DNA of 64,000 nucleotides from Ditylenchus dipsaci (GCA_004194705.1 SADC01000399.1:124001-188000); one strand, 5' to 3'; positions 44,216 through 53,532 are shown, counted from the stretch's first letter. Notes: generated by a model from the letters alone, not told the origin. Translations and numbers: made by a program.

Positions 44216-44437
44216 TGGCTTTATGAAGATTTCCTGTGCATTAAATTGACCGATAGGATCAAGCACTCCAACTCAGATGGTAGTCTTCGAGGGGAGGACA
44301 ACTTCTCCATCCAGATCCGCAAAAAGGGCAAGGTGGATGTGATGCGCTTTTGCTCAGAATATGCTAGAGAGGTGGTCACCGAGACACTCAAATTCCACAA
44401 AAAATTTGGCTCCGACTCAAGTCACCAGCAAAGACCT
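44216..44437 (+). CDS. RME-8: RME-8 exon (N-terminal domain)
   Basis: Reads WLYEDFLCIKLTDRIKHSNS, a polar loop, FSIQIRKKGKVDVMRFCSEY and TETLKFHKKFG. 74 codons, phase 0, from TTTTAG to CCT|GTGGGT. It matches the region after the TTYNPxTLExTNQ motif in RME-8. Confidence 0.85.
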
Positions 44438-44591
44438 GTGGGTTGACCTAAGGGGAGAAACTTTATTTACGCATTGCCTAGAAAAATGTTAAAGTTCTCA
44501 AAAAAAATTCTGGGCGATGTATATATAAAACTTTTTTTCCGTTGTCCTATCTTAGATTTTTGAAAATCTGCTGAACGTCTACAACTTTTAG

Positions 44592-44754
44592 AAGTATGAT
44601 TGTTTCAAGCACAGCTGGAAAGATGAGCGAGTAGCGGTGAATTTAGAAGTGAGTGCTGCCTCTCTAGATCAAGTTGAGAGCCAATCTAAGGTGCTGCTCA
44701 AGAGCTACCCTTACAAAGATATGAAACAGATAATTCATGTCAAAGATTATCCTG
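44592..44754 (+). CDS. RME-8: RME-8 exon (second PH-like repeat start)
   Basis: Reads KYDCFKHSWKDERVAVNLEV, SAASLDQVESQSKVLLKSYPYKD... to DYPG. The pattern (Y)xCxKHxWxDxRxxVxLEV is characteristic of RME-8. Donor CCTG|GTAACA leaves one base. Confidence 0.85.
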
Positions 44755-45008
44755 GTAACACATTTTATGGTAAATATCGTCTGATCTGGATCGATCTCGG
44801 TCTAAATTCTGATCAAAAATATATTCCTCCAGTCGCGCCGGTCATTTTCAAAAATCTTGGTTTTTTGAGCGAAATCTCGATCTAAATCTAAATATCAGAA
44901 TCGATTGCAAAAAGCACGACGAATTGAGCTGTGTAATCTTGCTCGACTATCCGAACGATTAATCTGCGCATGTATGAAAAAATTGAAAAAAAAAAACATT
45001 TTTTGCAG

Positions 45009-45046
45009 GTGCCTTCGTGCTGGAAGTTGGAGAACAAAGGCGGAGG
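45009..45046 (+). CDS. RME-8: RME-8 small exon
   Basis: Completes GG, then AFVLEVGEQRRR, between TTTTTTGCAG and AGG|GTACTA. It fits the GGFxLxxGGFxR position of the family. It is only 38 bases, so the boundary is less certain. Confidence 0.65.
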
Positions 45047-45094
45047 GTACTAAACAACTTTTCTTTTAAAATATCGAAACACCTTTATATTTAG

Positions 45095-45237
45095 CACATG
45101 TTTGTTAGTAATGCCCTAGCCTCTCTACTCAAGGACGTACGCGATTTTTCCACCGAGTATTTAGGAGTGGAAATACATATGGCAAAGGATACCCTTACGC
45201 TGAAGGACTTCATGCTCACCAGGCTCGGCTTATGCAG
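45095..45237 (+). CDS. RME-8: RME-8 exon
   Basis: Reads HMFVSNALASLLKDVRDFST, EYLGVEIHMAKDTLTLKDFM, LTRLGLC. Corresponds to the [HR]LFA...YLGVxIxxxKEPLxFxxFLxxRxG stretch. Donor GCAG|GTAAAT. Confidence 0.85.
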
Positions 45238-45342
45238 GTAAATTTTTTGCCGGTCCATGCATTTAAAAAACGGCAAGAAATTTTTAAAAAAAAATGAAAA
45301 TGCAAAAAGTTTTGTTTGAGCTACTGAATTTCTGACGTTACT

Positions 45343-45537
45343 GCATAATTCTCAGATTTTTTAATAACGACATTTGGGTAAATAAGAAATTTTGACTACT
45401 TTATAAGGAAAGGATCATTTTATCCAGTGCTTATTGCCATTTTGGAGCAAAAAGGAAGATTTTGACGTAAACCTCAAAAATATTTAGGGTCCCAAAAACG
45501 ACAAATCTTTTTAAAAACGACTTCTGGGAGCGCTGCG
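45343..45537 (+). mobile_element. hAT-like MITE in RME-8 intron
   Basis: Flanks CGTTACTG and CGTTATTG (7 of 8 identical). The interior TTATTGCCATTTTGG and GGTCCCAAAAACGACAAATC matches the 36502 and 41576 copies. Confidence 0.8.
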
Positions 45538-45679
45538 TTATTGCCCTAAACCCCGGGGAAGAGTATATGACACTAGCGCAGAATTTCTTTTACGAAAAAA
45601 AAACAAATGAAAAAATAAGATGATAAATCTGGCGTTATATATTTTCCAATAAATTCATTATCTAGCTTGTTTATTTCAG

Positions 45680-45842
45680 CAAAGACGAGCAGCTCACCCC
45701 CTATGTAGACTTCAAAGTCCAAAAATACACAGCCAAAAGTTTGGAAACAGCTGTGAGAAGGTTGGTGTGCCTTAGTGAGACTTGCCTAATAGAACGAGAC
45801 CCTGCTTCCTACTCTGTCATCTGTGCCAGACCTTTGAAGACT
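45680..45842 (+). CDS. RME-8: RME-8 exon
   Basis: Reads SKDEQLTPYVDFKVQKYTAK, then RRLVCLSETCLIERDPASYS and VICARPLKT. The motif LxLTETCLxERDPxTYxxxxLxPL is one of the strongest RME-8 signatures. Phase 0 at ACT|GTAAGG. Confidence 0.92.
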
Positions 45843-45887
45843 GTAAGGCTATGCTTTTGTAAATTACTTTGAAGTGTTGTTTTTTAG

Positions 45888-45979
45888 ATTGTATGCTTAG
45901 TTAGAGATTTAAAAGATCCTCAGAAGTTTCAAATAGAATACGAGAATGGGGATGAGAGAAGTTATACTTCAAATGAAAG
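45888..45979 (+). CDS. RME-8: RME-8 exon
   Basis: Reads IVCLVRDLKDPQKFQIEYEN, GDERSYTSNER (last codon split). Matches the ALVRxxxNPQxFxIEYxxGxxRxYxSxxR segment. The intron upstream is 45 bases. Confidence 0.9.
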
Positions 45980-46059
45980 GTTGGTTCTCGCTCCAATGTA
46001 AGATTTAACAGAACAGATAAAATAAATCGCAGCATTTTTCTGGGCGGGATTTCGAAATT

Positions 46060-46265
46060 TCAAATACAATATGTTGTGGTGCCAATACAACGCCACCTTC
46101 TCAGGTTCGTTCCCGCCTAAAGTCGGACAATTTTTCGCCTTAATTTTGAGGCTTTTAGTCTTTGGTCAGTCTAGTCTCAGAAATTGTAAGAATTGCGATT
46201 TCACCAGTCGTTTTTTTCAAAAAATGAGCTCACAAGTCTTTATATAATGACAATCTAAAAGGTTG
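46060..46265 (+). mobile_element. Single-arm pogo-like MITE fragment
   Basis: GGTTCGTTCCCGCCTAAAGT, CGGACAATTTTTCGCC and AATTGCGATTTCACCAG match one arm of the family core. The other arm is missing or too diverged. Confidence 0.55.
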
Positions 46266-46411
46266 GAGCTCACACTGAAACACTCTTTTACCGCTAACTT
46301 TACATTTTAACCGTCTCTAATCGGTTTTTTTACTGTTCTTTTTCAATTTTCTAAAGTAAAAAGTATATAATTTTTGTTTTTTACTTTTGAGTTAAACAAC
46401 TACCTATTTAG

Positions 46412-46578
46412 AGACTCTTTGCTGGCCTCTTTGATCGATGGTTCAAGAGGGTCGGGCAACTACCAAGTATTTGTAACCTCCAGAAAGTTTGAGAAGGCCC
46501 TTCGAATCCTGCCTTTCAACCAGACCCTGGACGAGGATGGGGAAGCTTTGTTGATGAGACACATCTGCAATGTGCCTC
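46412..46578 (+). CDS. RME-8: RME-8 exon
   Basis: Reads RDSLLASLIDGSRGSGNYQV, FVTSRKFEKALRILPFNQTL, DEDGEALLMRHICNVP. It is equivalent to the RDSLLASLLDGVRASGN block. Donor CCTC|GTGAGT leaves one base. Confidence 0.92.
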
Positions 46579-46638
46579 GTGAGTCTGATTCCACGATTGT
46601 TATTTTCCGTGGGATCAAATTAATAAAGAAAATTTAAG

Positions 46639-46719
46639 CTGGTCTCAAAAGAAGTGACATGATCCGACGCTTCAATGCCAACATTCCTACAATGCTTGTG
46701 CTACTCCACACCATCCGAG
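46639..46719 (+). CDS. RME-8: RME-8 exon
   Basis: Reads PGLKRSDMIRRFNANIPTML, VLLHTIR. RFNANI is the family signature. The phase to the next exon is off by one base as written, so either the boundary or the sequence has an error. Confidence 0.75.
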
Positions 46720-46739
46720 GTTTTGAATTATTTTTAACA

Positions 46740-46982
46740 AGTGTCAATAAACGGACACTTGTTCATGAAAATAGGGAATCCGCTTATGAAGGTTTGCCGG
46801 TCTTTACGGCAAAATCCTAGAATTTTGGAGGAATGACCGGCAAAATCAAAATCATTGCGATTTTTTGTGATGGGACGGACGAATCACGTTTAACAAAAGC
46901 CTTTGAAAATCGGGCTAAAAAAAGTCTCGGACCCTAGACAGGAAAAAACTTGGAGGGTGTGTCCGATTTCGAGGCTTGACCC
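46740..46982 (+). mobile_element. Worn pogo-like MITE in RME-8 intron
   Basis: GTGTCAATAAACGGACACTT on the left and GATTTCGAGGCTTGAC on the right. GACCGGCAAAATCAAAATC and GTCTCGGACCCTAGACAGG represent the core. Confidence 0.65.
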
Positions 46983-47079
46983 ACCCACAACACAATTCCA
47001 TTAGTTAATTTTTCTAAGCAGTCGGGTTTTCGGACCGGCCTGTAGTTATAAATTCCAAGGACTACAGCTCGATTTCCAG

Positions 47080-47378
47080 GGTTTCTTCACGGACAACAAG
47101 AATAGGTCAATAGTAAACTGTCTGGAAGCTGTGTTGCTAGAGTCGTACACTACCTCTTCTTTCACTACTACCACCTCTTCTAACAATTATGCAACTGCAG
47201 TAGACACAGTCAACCCATTTGCTACTACTGTCAATACTAACAACAATAGCATCAGAAATGGGTTAAAGCTGGAGGATTCCTCGTTAGAAGCCATATACAA
47301 GATGGAAGCTCAGTTGGGATGCCTTCATCGGCTGTTTGCCTCTAAAAGTGGATTCCAAGCTTTTACTGCTGTCAATGG
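47080..47378 (+). CDS. RME-8: RME-8 exon with Ser/Thr/Asn insertion
   Basis: Reads GFFTDNKNRSIVNCLEAVLL, a low-complexity TTTSSNN stretch absent from most relatives, then AIYKMEAQLGCLHRLFASKS and GFQAFTAV. The end matches QFQAVRRLVASKAGFxAFT. Donor AATGG|GTGATT. Confidence 0.85.
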
Positions 47379-47454
47379 GTGATTATTTTTTGATCGCTAG
47401 GGCATTAGTGCGGGCCAGGCAGAAAAAATTGATGTTTCGGCCCTTATTGGGTTT

Positions 47455-48055
47455 GGGGGGGGGGTTTCACTTATTTAAAAATAGTGTTTAAACGACTTCT
47501 AAGTAATTTTTATATGCTTAAAACGATGAAAAAGTTATTTTCTGACATTTTTCTACACAAAAATGGATTTAAAAAAATTTTTGACTAAAATTCGACTTTT
47601 GAACATAGTTTTGTTGACTGGGGCCTACCGCCTAAAAAAATCTGGTATGCATGCTTTTTCATGCATCCAGAGTCACTTTCGAGTGATTTGCGTCTAAGGT
47701 ATGTGGTGTGCGCATCTCAACCCCAAGCAACCAAGCCCCCTGCGCCCCCGAAGGAGGCGAAGGGGGCTTGGTTGGTTAGAGATGCGCGCAAGCACTTACC
47801 TTAGACATGATTCCGAGCAAGACTCTTAATGAAAAATGCATAAAGAGACTCTTTTTGCCCAGCTCCAATGACCAAAACGGGGTAGAATATTTTAATAAAG
47901 GGCAATTTGCCTTGGCCCCCAAGGCAAAAAGTAAAAAAAAAAATTTCAAAAAATCCATTTTTTGTGTGGAAAAATGTCAGAAAATAACTTTTTTATCGTT
48001 TTAAGCATAAAAAATTACTTAGGAGTCGTTTAAACACTATTTTAAAATAAAAGAA
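47455..48055 (+). mobile_element. G-run MITE with a nested palindromic element
   Basis: AGTGTTTAAACGACTTCTAA and TTAGGAGTCGTTTAAACACT are the arms, with matching CATTTTTCTACACAAAAATGG. At about 47610-47880 it is interrupted by the element with core CCCCCTGCGCCCCCGAAGGA, also found at 54970-55262. Confidence 0.85.
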
Positions 48056-48104
48056 AAATACCGTGCTTCTGTTTAGAAGATAAAACCTTAAATTGTTGTA
48101 GAGT

Positions 48105-48199
48105 AAGAGAAAATTGGAACACTGGTGGTGTCAGTGCTCAAGAAGAACAGTGAAGCCGTGGACCATGCCACTGTCGAGACCCTGTGCTCTTTGATGCAG
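48105..48199 (+). CDS. RME-8: RME-8 exon with GC donor
   Basis: Reads KIGTLVVSVLKKNSEAVDHA, TVETLCSLMQ, matching the VVKALRR...HAAVDMLCALM segment. The 3' end CAG is followed by GC, not GT. The next exon is in phase 49 bases on, so this is a probable GC-AG mini-intron. The 5' boundary is unclear (one-base frame conflict). Confidence 0.8.
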
Positions 48200-48248
48200 G
48201 CAATTCAGTTCGAAATCGGCTTTCACGTATATTATTGTAAAAATTTAG

Positions 48249-48356
48249 CCAATGCATCCCAGCTATGAGTTAAGACTTGAACAACTTAACAAGCAATCCT
48301 TGTTAGCAAGTAGAAACTTTGTAGAACACCTTCTCCAGCTGGTTGTTAATCATGTG
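48249..48356 (+). CDS. RME-8: RME-8 exon
   Basis: Reads PMHPSYELRLEQLNKQSLLA, SRNFVEHLLQLVVNHV. Matches PMHDxYDLRQEQLNKxSLLSSxxFLExLL. Exactly 36 codons, phase 0, TTTAG to GTG|GTTTGT. Confidence 0.93.
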
Positions 48357-48465
48357 GTTTGTGATTTTAAGATTAGTTTAAATTTTTTTGTTTTTTCGCT
48401 CCAATTTCGGATTCTACATTACAATCTAGATTATACAGAATAGTCACGAAAACCCTTTTTTTTAT

Positions 48466-48625
48466 TCAAAATCGTATTTTCGGCATTCTGTGTTTGACCC
48501 ACTTTTAAAAGACTGCTATTAGGTAAATTAGATAGTAGCGAGTGAGATTAGCTACAATTTGGGTGGTGACTAGCATGGAGGTGACACACAAAAAGTGGGT
48601 CAAAAATACAATGCCAAAAATAGTT
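48466..48625 (+). mobile_element. MITE of the TTGGCATTGTGTTTT family in RME-8 intron
   Basis: CGGCATTCTGTGTTTGACCC and GGGTCAAAAATACAATGCCA are the arms. AGTGAGATTAGCTACAATTTG sits in the centre. Confidence 0.7.
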
Positions 48626-48828
48626 TTGGGCCCGCCTGTAGGTTCCAGACTGCTAATCTAAAAATTAGATCATTGACTAAAAATGCTCCAGCTTGGACTC
48701 TAACCTGAGTGAGCCAAAGCCGAAGATCTTACCAGCCCTGGTTCCAATGATAAAAAGCCCGGTTTTTTCTCCGACCTTGACATTGTAAGGGAGGCAGATA
48801 GCAGAGAAATAAGAAACAGGCCTGAGGC

Positions 48829-48890
48829 GACCCGATAGCTCAAATGGTTAGAGCGCCGACTTGCTAGGAGGACATCGTTGGATCGCACTT
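48829..48890 (+). repeat. tRNA-like sequence in RME-8 intron
   Basis: CGATAGCTCAAATGGTTAGA followed by GCGCCGACTTGC is a good A box, D arm and anticodon-arm-like stretch, and GTTGGATCG is a weak B box. No 3' acceptor strand pairs with the 5' end, so it is a SINE or tRNA relic. Confidence 0.5.
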
Positions 48891-48976
48891 TTTCCCAGGC
48901 TTGTACAAAAGCCGTACGCGGCCACTGGCGCACGCTTACCACATAGCCACAAAATATCAAACTGACCATCATTTAG

Positions 48977-49155
48977 AACCGTGGCACTGGATCTTTGGTT
49001 ATTGCCAGCATGCTCGACTTTCTGACATACACTGTGTGTGCCCATATAGTGAGACCACAACCGGAGAAAATCTTCGACATGATCCTAGAGCTAGTGGCAG
49101 AAAGGGTCAATCCTTCTACAAACTTTTCCATAGTCCTTCAATGACCATTGTCAAA
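48977..49155 (+). CDS. RME-8: RME-8 exon with three frame changes
   Basis: After ATTTAG it reads NRGTGSLVIASMLDFLTYTV CA, then PYSETTTGE, then KIFDMILELVAE, then KGQSFYKLFHSPSMTIVK. All four pieces match consecutive parts of RME-8 but lie in alternating frames. The changes fall at CCC, AAAA and GGG runs. The exon end AAAG is followed by CC where GT is expected. Either base-call errors or a broken allele. Confidence 0.8.
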
Positions 49156-49210
49156 GCCAGCTTAATCTATTTGAAACCTTTATTTCCTTGTCTAATTCCA
49201 CTAATTATAG

Positions 49211-49439
49211 GCGCAGGTCTGGTGATGCGAGCGATCATCGAAGAGTCCAGCCGGGAAATCTCCAAGAAAATGCAGACTCTAGCGTTAACGGAGGGTGCCT
49301 TCTTAAAACACTTGGAACTAGCACTATTTCTCCTGGCAAAGACCTAAGAGTATTGGCCAATAGACAGTTGAGTGGCCAGTTGATATCTTTCTGGATTGCT
49401 GAAAACTCGGCCGCTATGGAGTTGTTAAGGAGGTGTATT
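49211..49439 (+). CDS. RME-8: RME-8 exon with one frame change
   Basis: Reads GAGLVMRAIIEESSREISKK, MQTLALTEGAFLKHLELALF, then in another frame RVLANRQLSGQLISFWIAEN and SAAMELLRRCI. Family match is clear throughout (GAGLVMKAIIEEG...LALSEGALPRHL...LTNRQLSRHLVGLW). One base is missing or extra near 49325. Donor ATT|GTGAGT. Confidence 0.85.
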
Positions 49440-49564
49440 GTGAGTTACTTTTCAGGTGCAATCAAACTCTTAAACCAAATGCATTTTCGAAATTCAATTT
49501 CTTTTGAGTGCTAATTTTTTTTGGCATATTATGTCAAAAATAAGATTTTTACTTTGCCACACCT

Positions 49565-49640
49565 GTAATTCGGCCGGCCGCCATCTGAATTTCCAGGTAG
49601 ATGCAGAGTCCTAACCACAGGGCTAGGGCTCACAGGTACA
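49565..49640 (-). repeat. tRNA-like fragment
   Basis: On the minus strand GAGCCCTAGCCCTGTGGTTA and GGACTCTGCATCTACC resemble a D arm and anticodon arm. There is no convincing T arm, so it is not a gene. Confidence 0.35.
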
Positions 49641-49716
49641 AAGGCCTGGACTCGAAACGACCTCGATTTATTAATTCAATCACCCTCGTATTTTTTGTAT
49701 TATACTTTTGTTACTA

Positions 49717-50151
49717 CAGTCGACACTTTTACTTAGGACACCCAAAGGACCGGCCAACTTACCGGGTTTGACACTTTTTTTACCTTAAGTTTTTAATACC
49801 TTTGCTAGTTCTGTTTTGACAGTCTGGTCCCAAATATTGCAAGGATTCTGATTTTGCCGATCTTTTTTTAAAAACCCAATGTTTTTGCTCTAAAAAAGCC
49901 AAAACTCTAATCAAAAACAGGTATTTTCGATAGAGCCTGTCCTAACTAAGAGCTTTTGCTTTTTCAGAGCAAAAAATTTGGGTTTTTAGAAAACGATCGA
50001 GAAAATCGGAGTCCTTGCGATATTTGGGACCAGACTGTCAATACAGAGCTAGAAAATTTTTTACAAAATAGAGCTAAAAAAAGTGTCGGACTCGAGATGG
50101 GAACGAACTTCTGTCCTAAGTGGGGGGTGTACTAAGTAAGAGCGTCGACTG
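49717..50151 (+). mobile_element. Pogo-like hairpin MITE, TTACTTAGGACACCC module
   Basis: TA|CAGTCGACACTTTTACTTAG on the left, AAGTAAGAGCGTCGACTG|TA on the right. The core CAAATATTGCAAGGATTCTG and its mirror GCGATATTTGGGACCAGACTG are conserved with the 2201 element. 435 bases long. Confidence 0.9.
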
Positions 50152-50635
50152 TAACAAAATTTGTGACTCCTCGACATTTAAAACATATTTTTGAGATTCT
50201 GCCAACGAAAAGTCATTACTATTATGAATCGGCCAGTAACGCCGGAGAAATTCAGCGGAAAATATTTTGACGTTGTTGCTAATCGAAAACCTAATTCTGA
50301 CACACGATCCGTGTTCGGCATGCTAGATTTGAATAACAGAGTGCTCTTTGCATATAAAAAAACGGCTGTACGAGCTTTCGTGACAAGACAATTCGTAAGA
50401 GCGAATATTCGTAAAAGCGAATTTCATAAGAAATTTTTTTCGTAAGAGCGAATTTTCGTAAGAAACTTTTTCGTAACAGCGAATTTTCGTAACAAGCTTT
50501 TTCGTAACGCGGTTTTCAGTAACATTAATGATATGTTAAGTTGCTTTTTTTGCTTTTTGATCCTCCTTTGATGTTGCTTATAGCTTCTGTGATGTTTTGA
50601 CCAAAAATAGTCAAGAAAAAATGAAACAGTCAGAG

Positions 50636-50700
50636 GGTGGAATCGAACCACTGGTGAAAAAAATTCATCCCATCAACTTACCTACTGCACCATACATGCC
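50636..50700 (-). repeat. tRNA-like (SINE-type) sequence
   Basis: On the minus strand ATGGTGCAGTAGGTAAGTTG gives an A box and CAGTGGTTCGATTCCACC an almost perfect B box and T arm. The anticodon region is poorly formed. Confidence 0.55.
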
Positions 50701-50814
50701 ACTGATTGTAAAAAGCTATGTGTAGTATATAATATATGAATTCTAGCTCGGAGTTTTTCACCATGCTTTTGGGTGCTTCTGCTGGTCTCCTAATGGATGA
50801 AAAATCTGGAGACA

Positions 50815-51652
50815 GGTCAGTTCGCCACGCGGTCAGTTCGCCACGGTCAGTTCGCCACGCTTTTAAAGTGGTCAGTTCGCCACGGTCAGTTCGCCACGCT
50901 TTTCAAAGTGGTCAGTTCGCCACGATTTTTCTAAAAATTTTTTTGACCAAATATCGACTTTTTCACTTGGTGGACCGAGGTACAGATACCTTATTTGATT
51001 ATTTTTACCTTGTTTTGGTCACTGGAGCTGGGCAAAGAGCTGGGTAAGTGCGCGCATCTCTAACCCATAAAGCCCCTAGCTCTACTAAAACCTTATAAAT
51101 CTGACCTTGTGAAAGTTGCTGTAACTACCCTTTGGAATAATAAGTTTTTTTTCCGTGTGAAATAGCTCGACTTTTTCATCTTTCTTTGAATTGGACATTG
51201 TGAAGCTCTGAACATTCAAGACATAGTTACAAAAAATATGTGCAAAGATCCACAAAAAGCTCTTTTTGCATGATGAGCGTTATTACCAAAACTCAAAAAA
51301 CATTTTACAAAACAGTATTTCACAGTGCTTACCGTCAAACCGTGCTAAGTGTGCTTCATATGGTACAGTAACCAGGTTTCGGTACCCAAAAAACATATAA
51401 AATGTTGTTTTGTTGCAACCGAACCATCAGTGGGTTATGCTGTTGCATGGACCATCCAGCTGAACTGCTAATGGTTTATAGAATGCCAACGGTTCATGCA
51501 AAATTTTTTGAATAACCAGAAAACTTTTCGAGACAAAACTATAGCAATTAAATAAGTGGAAAAAAAGCGTGGCGAACTGACCGTGGCGAACTGACCACTT
51601 TGAAAAGCGTGGCGAACTGACCGTGGCGAACTGACCGCGTGGCGAACTGACC
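50815..51652 (+). mobile_element. Inner array-ended element, GGTCAGTTCGCCACG motif
   Basis: The left array has five GGTCAGTTCGCCAC units (50815-50924), some spaced by GCTTTTAAAGT or GCTTTTCAAAGT. The right array has CGTGGCGAACTGACC units (51567-51652) in inverse order with the matching ACTTTGAAAAGC spacer. The 640-base interior includes a partial GC-rich palindromic repeat near 51000-51075 but no transposase. Confidence 0.9.
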
Positions 51653-52115
51653 GTACACCGAAAAATCTGAGGGTCAACTAATTATCAAAATGTTCAGTCA
51701 TATGACCTATGCTTACCGACTTTCGTGCTCATACAGTTAATAGTCATATAATTAACTGTTCGAAGTGTCAAACAGTAACAGAAAGGCCAAAACAAATGAA
51801 TCAGATGAAATCCTGAATTAGAAAAATTGATTAAAAGTGAAAAAAATTTCGATTATTTCCTCTTACGAAAGAAATTCGTTACGAAAATTCGCTCTTACGA
51901 AAATCTTTCTTACGAATTTTCGCTGTTACGAAATGTTTCTTACGAAAATGTTTCTTACGAAAGTTCGTTCTTACGAAAGTTCGTTCTTACGAAAGTTCGC
52001 TCTTACGAAATTGTCTTGTTACGAAAGTTCGTACAGCCAAATAATTTTCTGAAATTTTAAATATTGTTTTTGTCTCGAAAGGAAGTGTAAATTTGAAAGT
52101 CAGCTAAAATATAAT

Positions 52116-52228
52116 TAGGGTTGTCGAGTCAAGGTTCAAAATCGAGCTTTCGGCTCGAAGCTGGACTTTTTTCGAGCTTTGAGACGTCTAGCCGAGCCCT
52201 CGAAAAATTTTGAGGCTCGACAACCCTA
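52116..52228 (+). mobile_element. Small hAT-like MITE, GGGTTGTCGAG ends
   Basis: TAGGGTTGTCGAGTC and GGCTCGACAACCCTA are inverted. Inside are GAGCTTTCGGCTCGAAGC and GTCTAGCCGAGCCCTCGA repeats. AAATATAA occurs just outside both ends and may be the 8-base duplication. Confidence 0.7.
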
Positions 52229-52396
52229 AATATAAGGAATGTTACATGCAAAGCGACCATGCTGAACACGAATCCGGTGTTATAATTTCCGTTTTCTAGT
52301 AGGGACATCAAATAAGACCTTTTCTCAGAACTTTCTCTAGCAGAATTTCTCGCCACAATCTATTAATAGCTGTTTAAAAAATCAACTTATTTTAAG

Positions 52397-52695
52397 CCCC
52401 GTGGACTTTTGGACTTCCTGAGCAGTGTCGAAAAACCACCTAATTCTGAGGCCGACCTGTTAACTACCAGAAACAACTTGGAAGCAGCCAATCAAGAGTC
52501 AAGACAGAACTCCCAACTTCAAGATCAACTCAGAAGCATGCAAATAACTGTGGAAGCTAGACTAGAAACACTGCTTCAACACTGGAATTTAGAGCAGAAG
52601 CTGACTTTTTTGCAGAGAAAAGAGGAAAAATCACAAAAACCAGTGACTCTGAGGAAAAGAAGGAGGATGGTCAAGGCACAGTCCAATTGGAAAAT
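52397..52695 (+). CDS. RME-8: RME-8 exon
   Basis: Reads PRGLLDFLSSVEKPPNSEAD, a Gln-rich linker, RLETLLQHWNLEQKLTFLQR and PVTLRKRRRMVKAQSNWKM. Matches PPGLLxYLxS...LVLMHWRDRMG...PVVLRKRRQRIKxExNW. Donor AAAAT|GTGGGT keeps phase with the next exon. Confidence 0.9.
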
Positions 52696-52747
52696 GTGGG
52701 TATTTGCATAGAGAGTCAGTGAGATTTTTGATGGATAAATGATTTAG

Positions 52748-52817
52748 GTTCTGCTACCAATTCAACCAAGACCACGCCAAAGCTGATCTGATTTGGAATG
52801 AAAAGACTAAATCTGAG
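52748..52817 (+). CDS. RME-8: RME-8 exon
   Basis: Reads FCYQFNQDHAKADLIWNEKT, KSE. Equivalent to FYYRFxQDHAxxNLIWNxKTREEL, the first of the IWN motifs that name the family repeat. 52-base intron upstream. Confidence 0.92.
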
Positions 52818-52876
52818 GTTAAAGACATTTCTTCGTGGAGTAATTTAATGATTTTTTGATTTTGCATCTTATTTAG

Positions 52877-52975
52877 CTAAAACAAGCCATTGAAAATGAA
52901 ATGCGTCAACTTCAACAAGAATTAGAATTTCTGCAGCAGGGAACATTGGTTTCTTGGAATCATACAGAATTTGAG
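52877..52975 (+). CDS. RME-8: RME-8 exon
   Basis: Reads LKQAIENEMRQLQQELEFLQ, QGTLVSWNHTEFEV. Matches LxxALExEMRxFxxDRE...ISWNHxEFEVxY. 33 codons, phase 0. Confidence 0.92.
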
Positions 52976-53431
52976 GTAAATGATCTGTCAATCAGACAAT
53001 TTTGCAAAAAAAAATTGAAAAGGATGGTCAAACCGAAAATGTTAATTTTACGCGCTAGAAATGTTAGTGCAGCTCGGGGTCAAGAATCTTGACTCAAGAT
53101 CATTGACTTTCTAGAATTTAGTGGACTCCTAAATATTTTGATTTTAATTCTAGAAAGTCCATACTTTTAGGCATTTGAGGCAGGTTTACCGAATTTTTCG
53201 ATTTTGAAAATTTTCGAGTAACGACTACGATTTTTATTATAAAATCGACCATTGATCCCCAAAAAATTTTCGAACGAATTTTCATAATATCCCTTTTACG
53301 ATTTTCGCTTGTTAAGAGGTTCTACATTTAAAGCAAGCTTTCGGGAGGAAAACGAAAATTGTTTTTAGGATAACGCAAATATCGGAATAACCAAAATTTT
53401 GGTTCTTTTTAAAAAAAAGCTTGTCCTTCAG

Positions 53432-53532
53432 GTGGTCTACGGATCTTTAATAGATGAAGTAAGGATCGGGGACTACTATCTACGATTTTTGCTCAATGAA
53501 AACAATGAAGAAGCTACACCCATTCATAAACC
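53432..53532 (+). CDS. RME-8: RME-8 exon
   Basis: Reads VVYGSLIDEVRIGDYYLRFL, LNENNEEATPIHKP. Matches the YxSLxxEIKIGDYYLRLLLE segment. Donor AAACC|GTAAAA. Confidence 0.92.

Larger units (their letters stand above)
50364..52038 (+). mobile_element. Outer array-ended element, TTCGTAAGAGCGAA motif
   Basis: The left end GGCTGTACGAGCTTTCGTGA is followed by about seven units such as TTCGTAAGAGCGAATTTTCG (to about 50520). The right end is about ten inverted units such as TTACGAAAGTTCGCTCTTAC, ending TTCGTACAGCC. The 1.68-kb element contains the second array-ended element (50815-51652) and a tRNA-like sequence (50636-50700). No transposase is seen. Confidence 0.88.

Noticed and set aside
50815..51652. 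CRISPR array
   Set aside because: The repeats are short, spacing is irregular, spacers are shared, and the two arrays are inverted with respect to each other in a eukaryotic intron-rich context.
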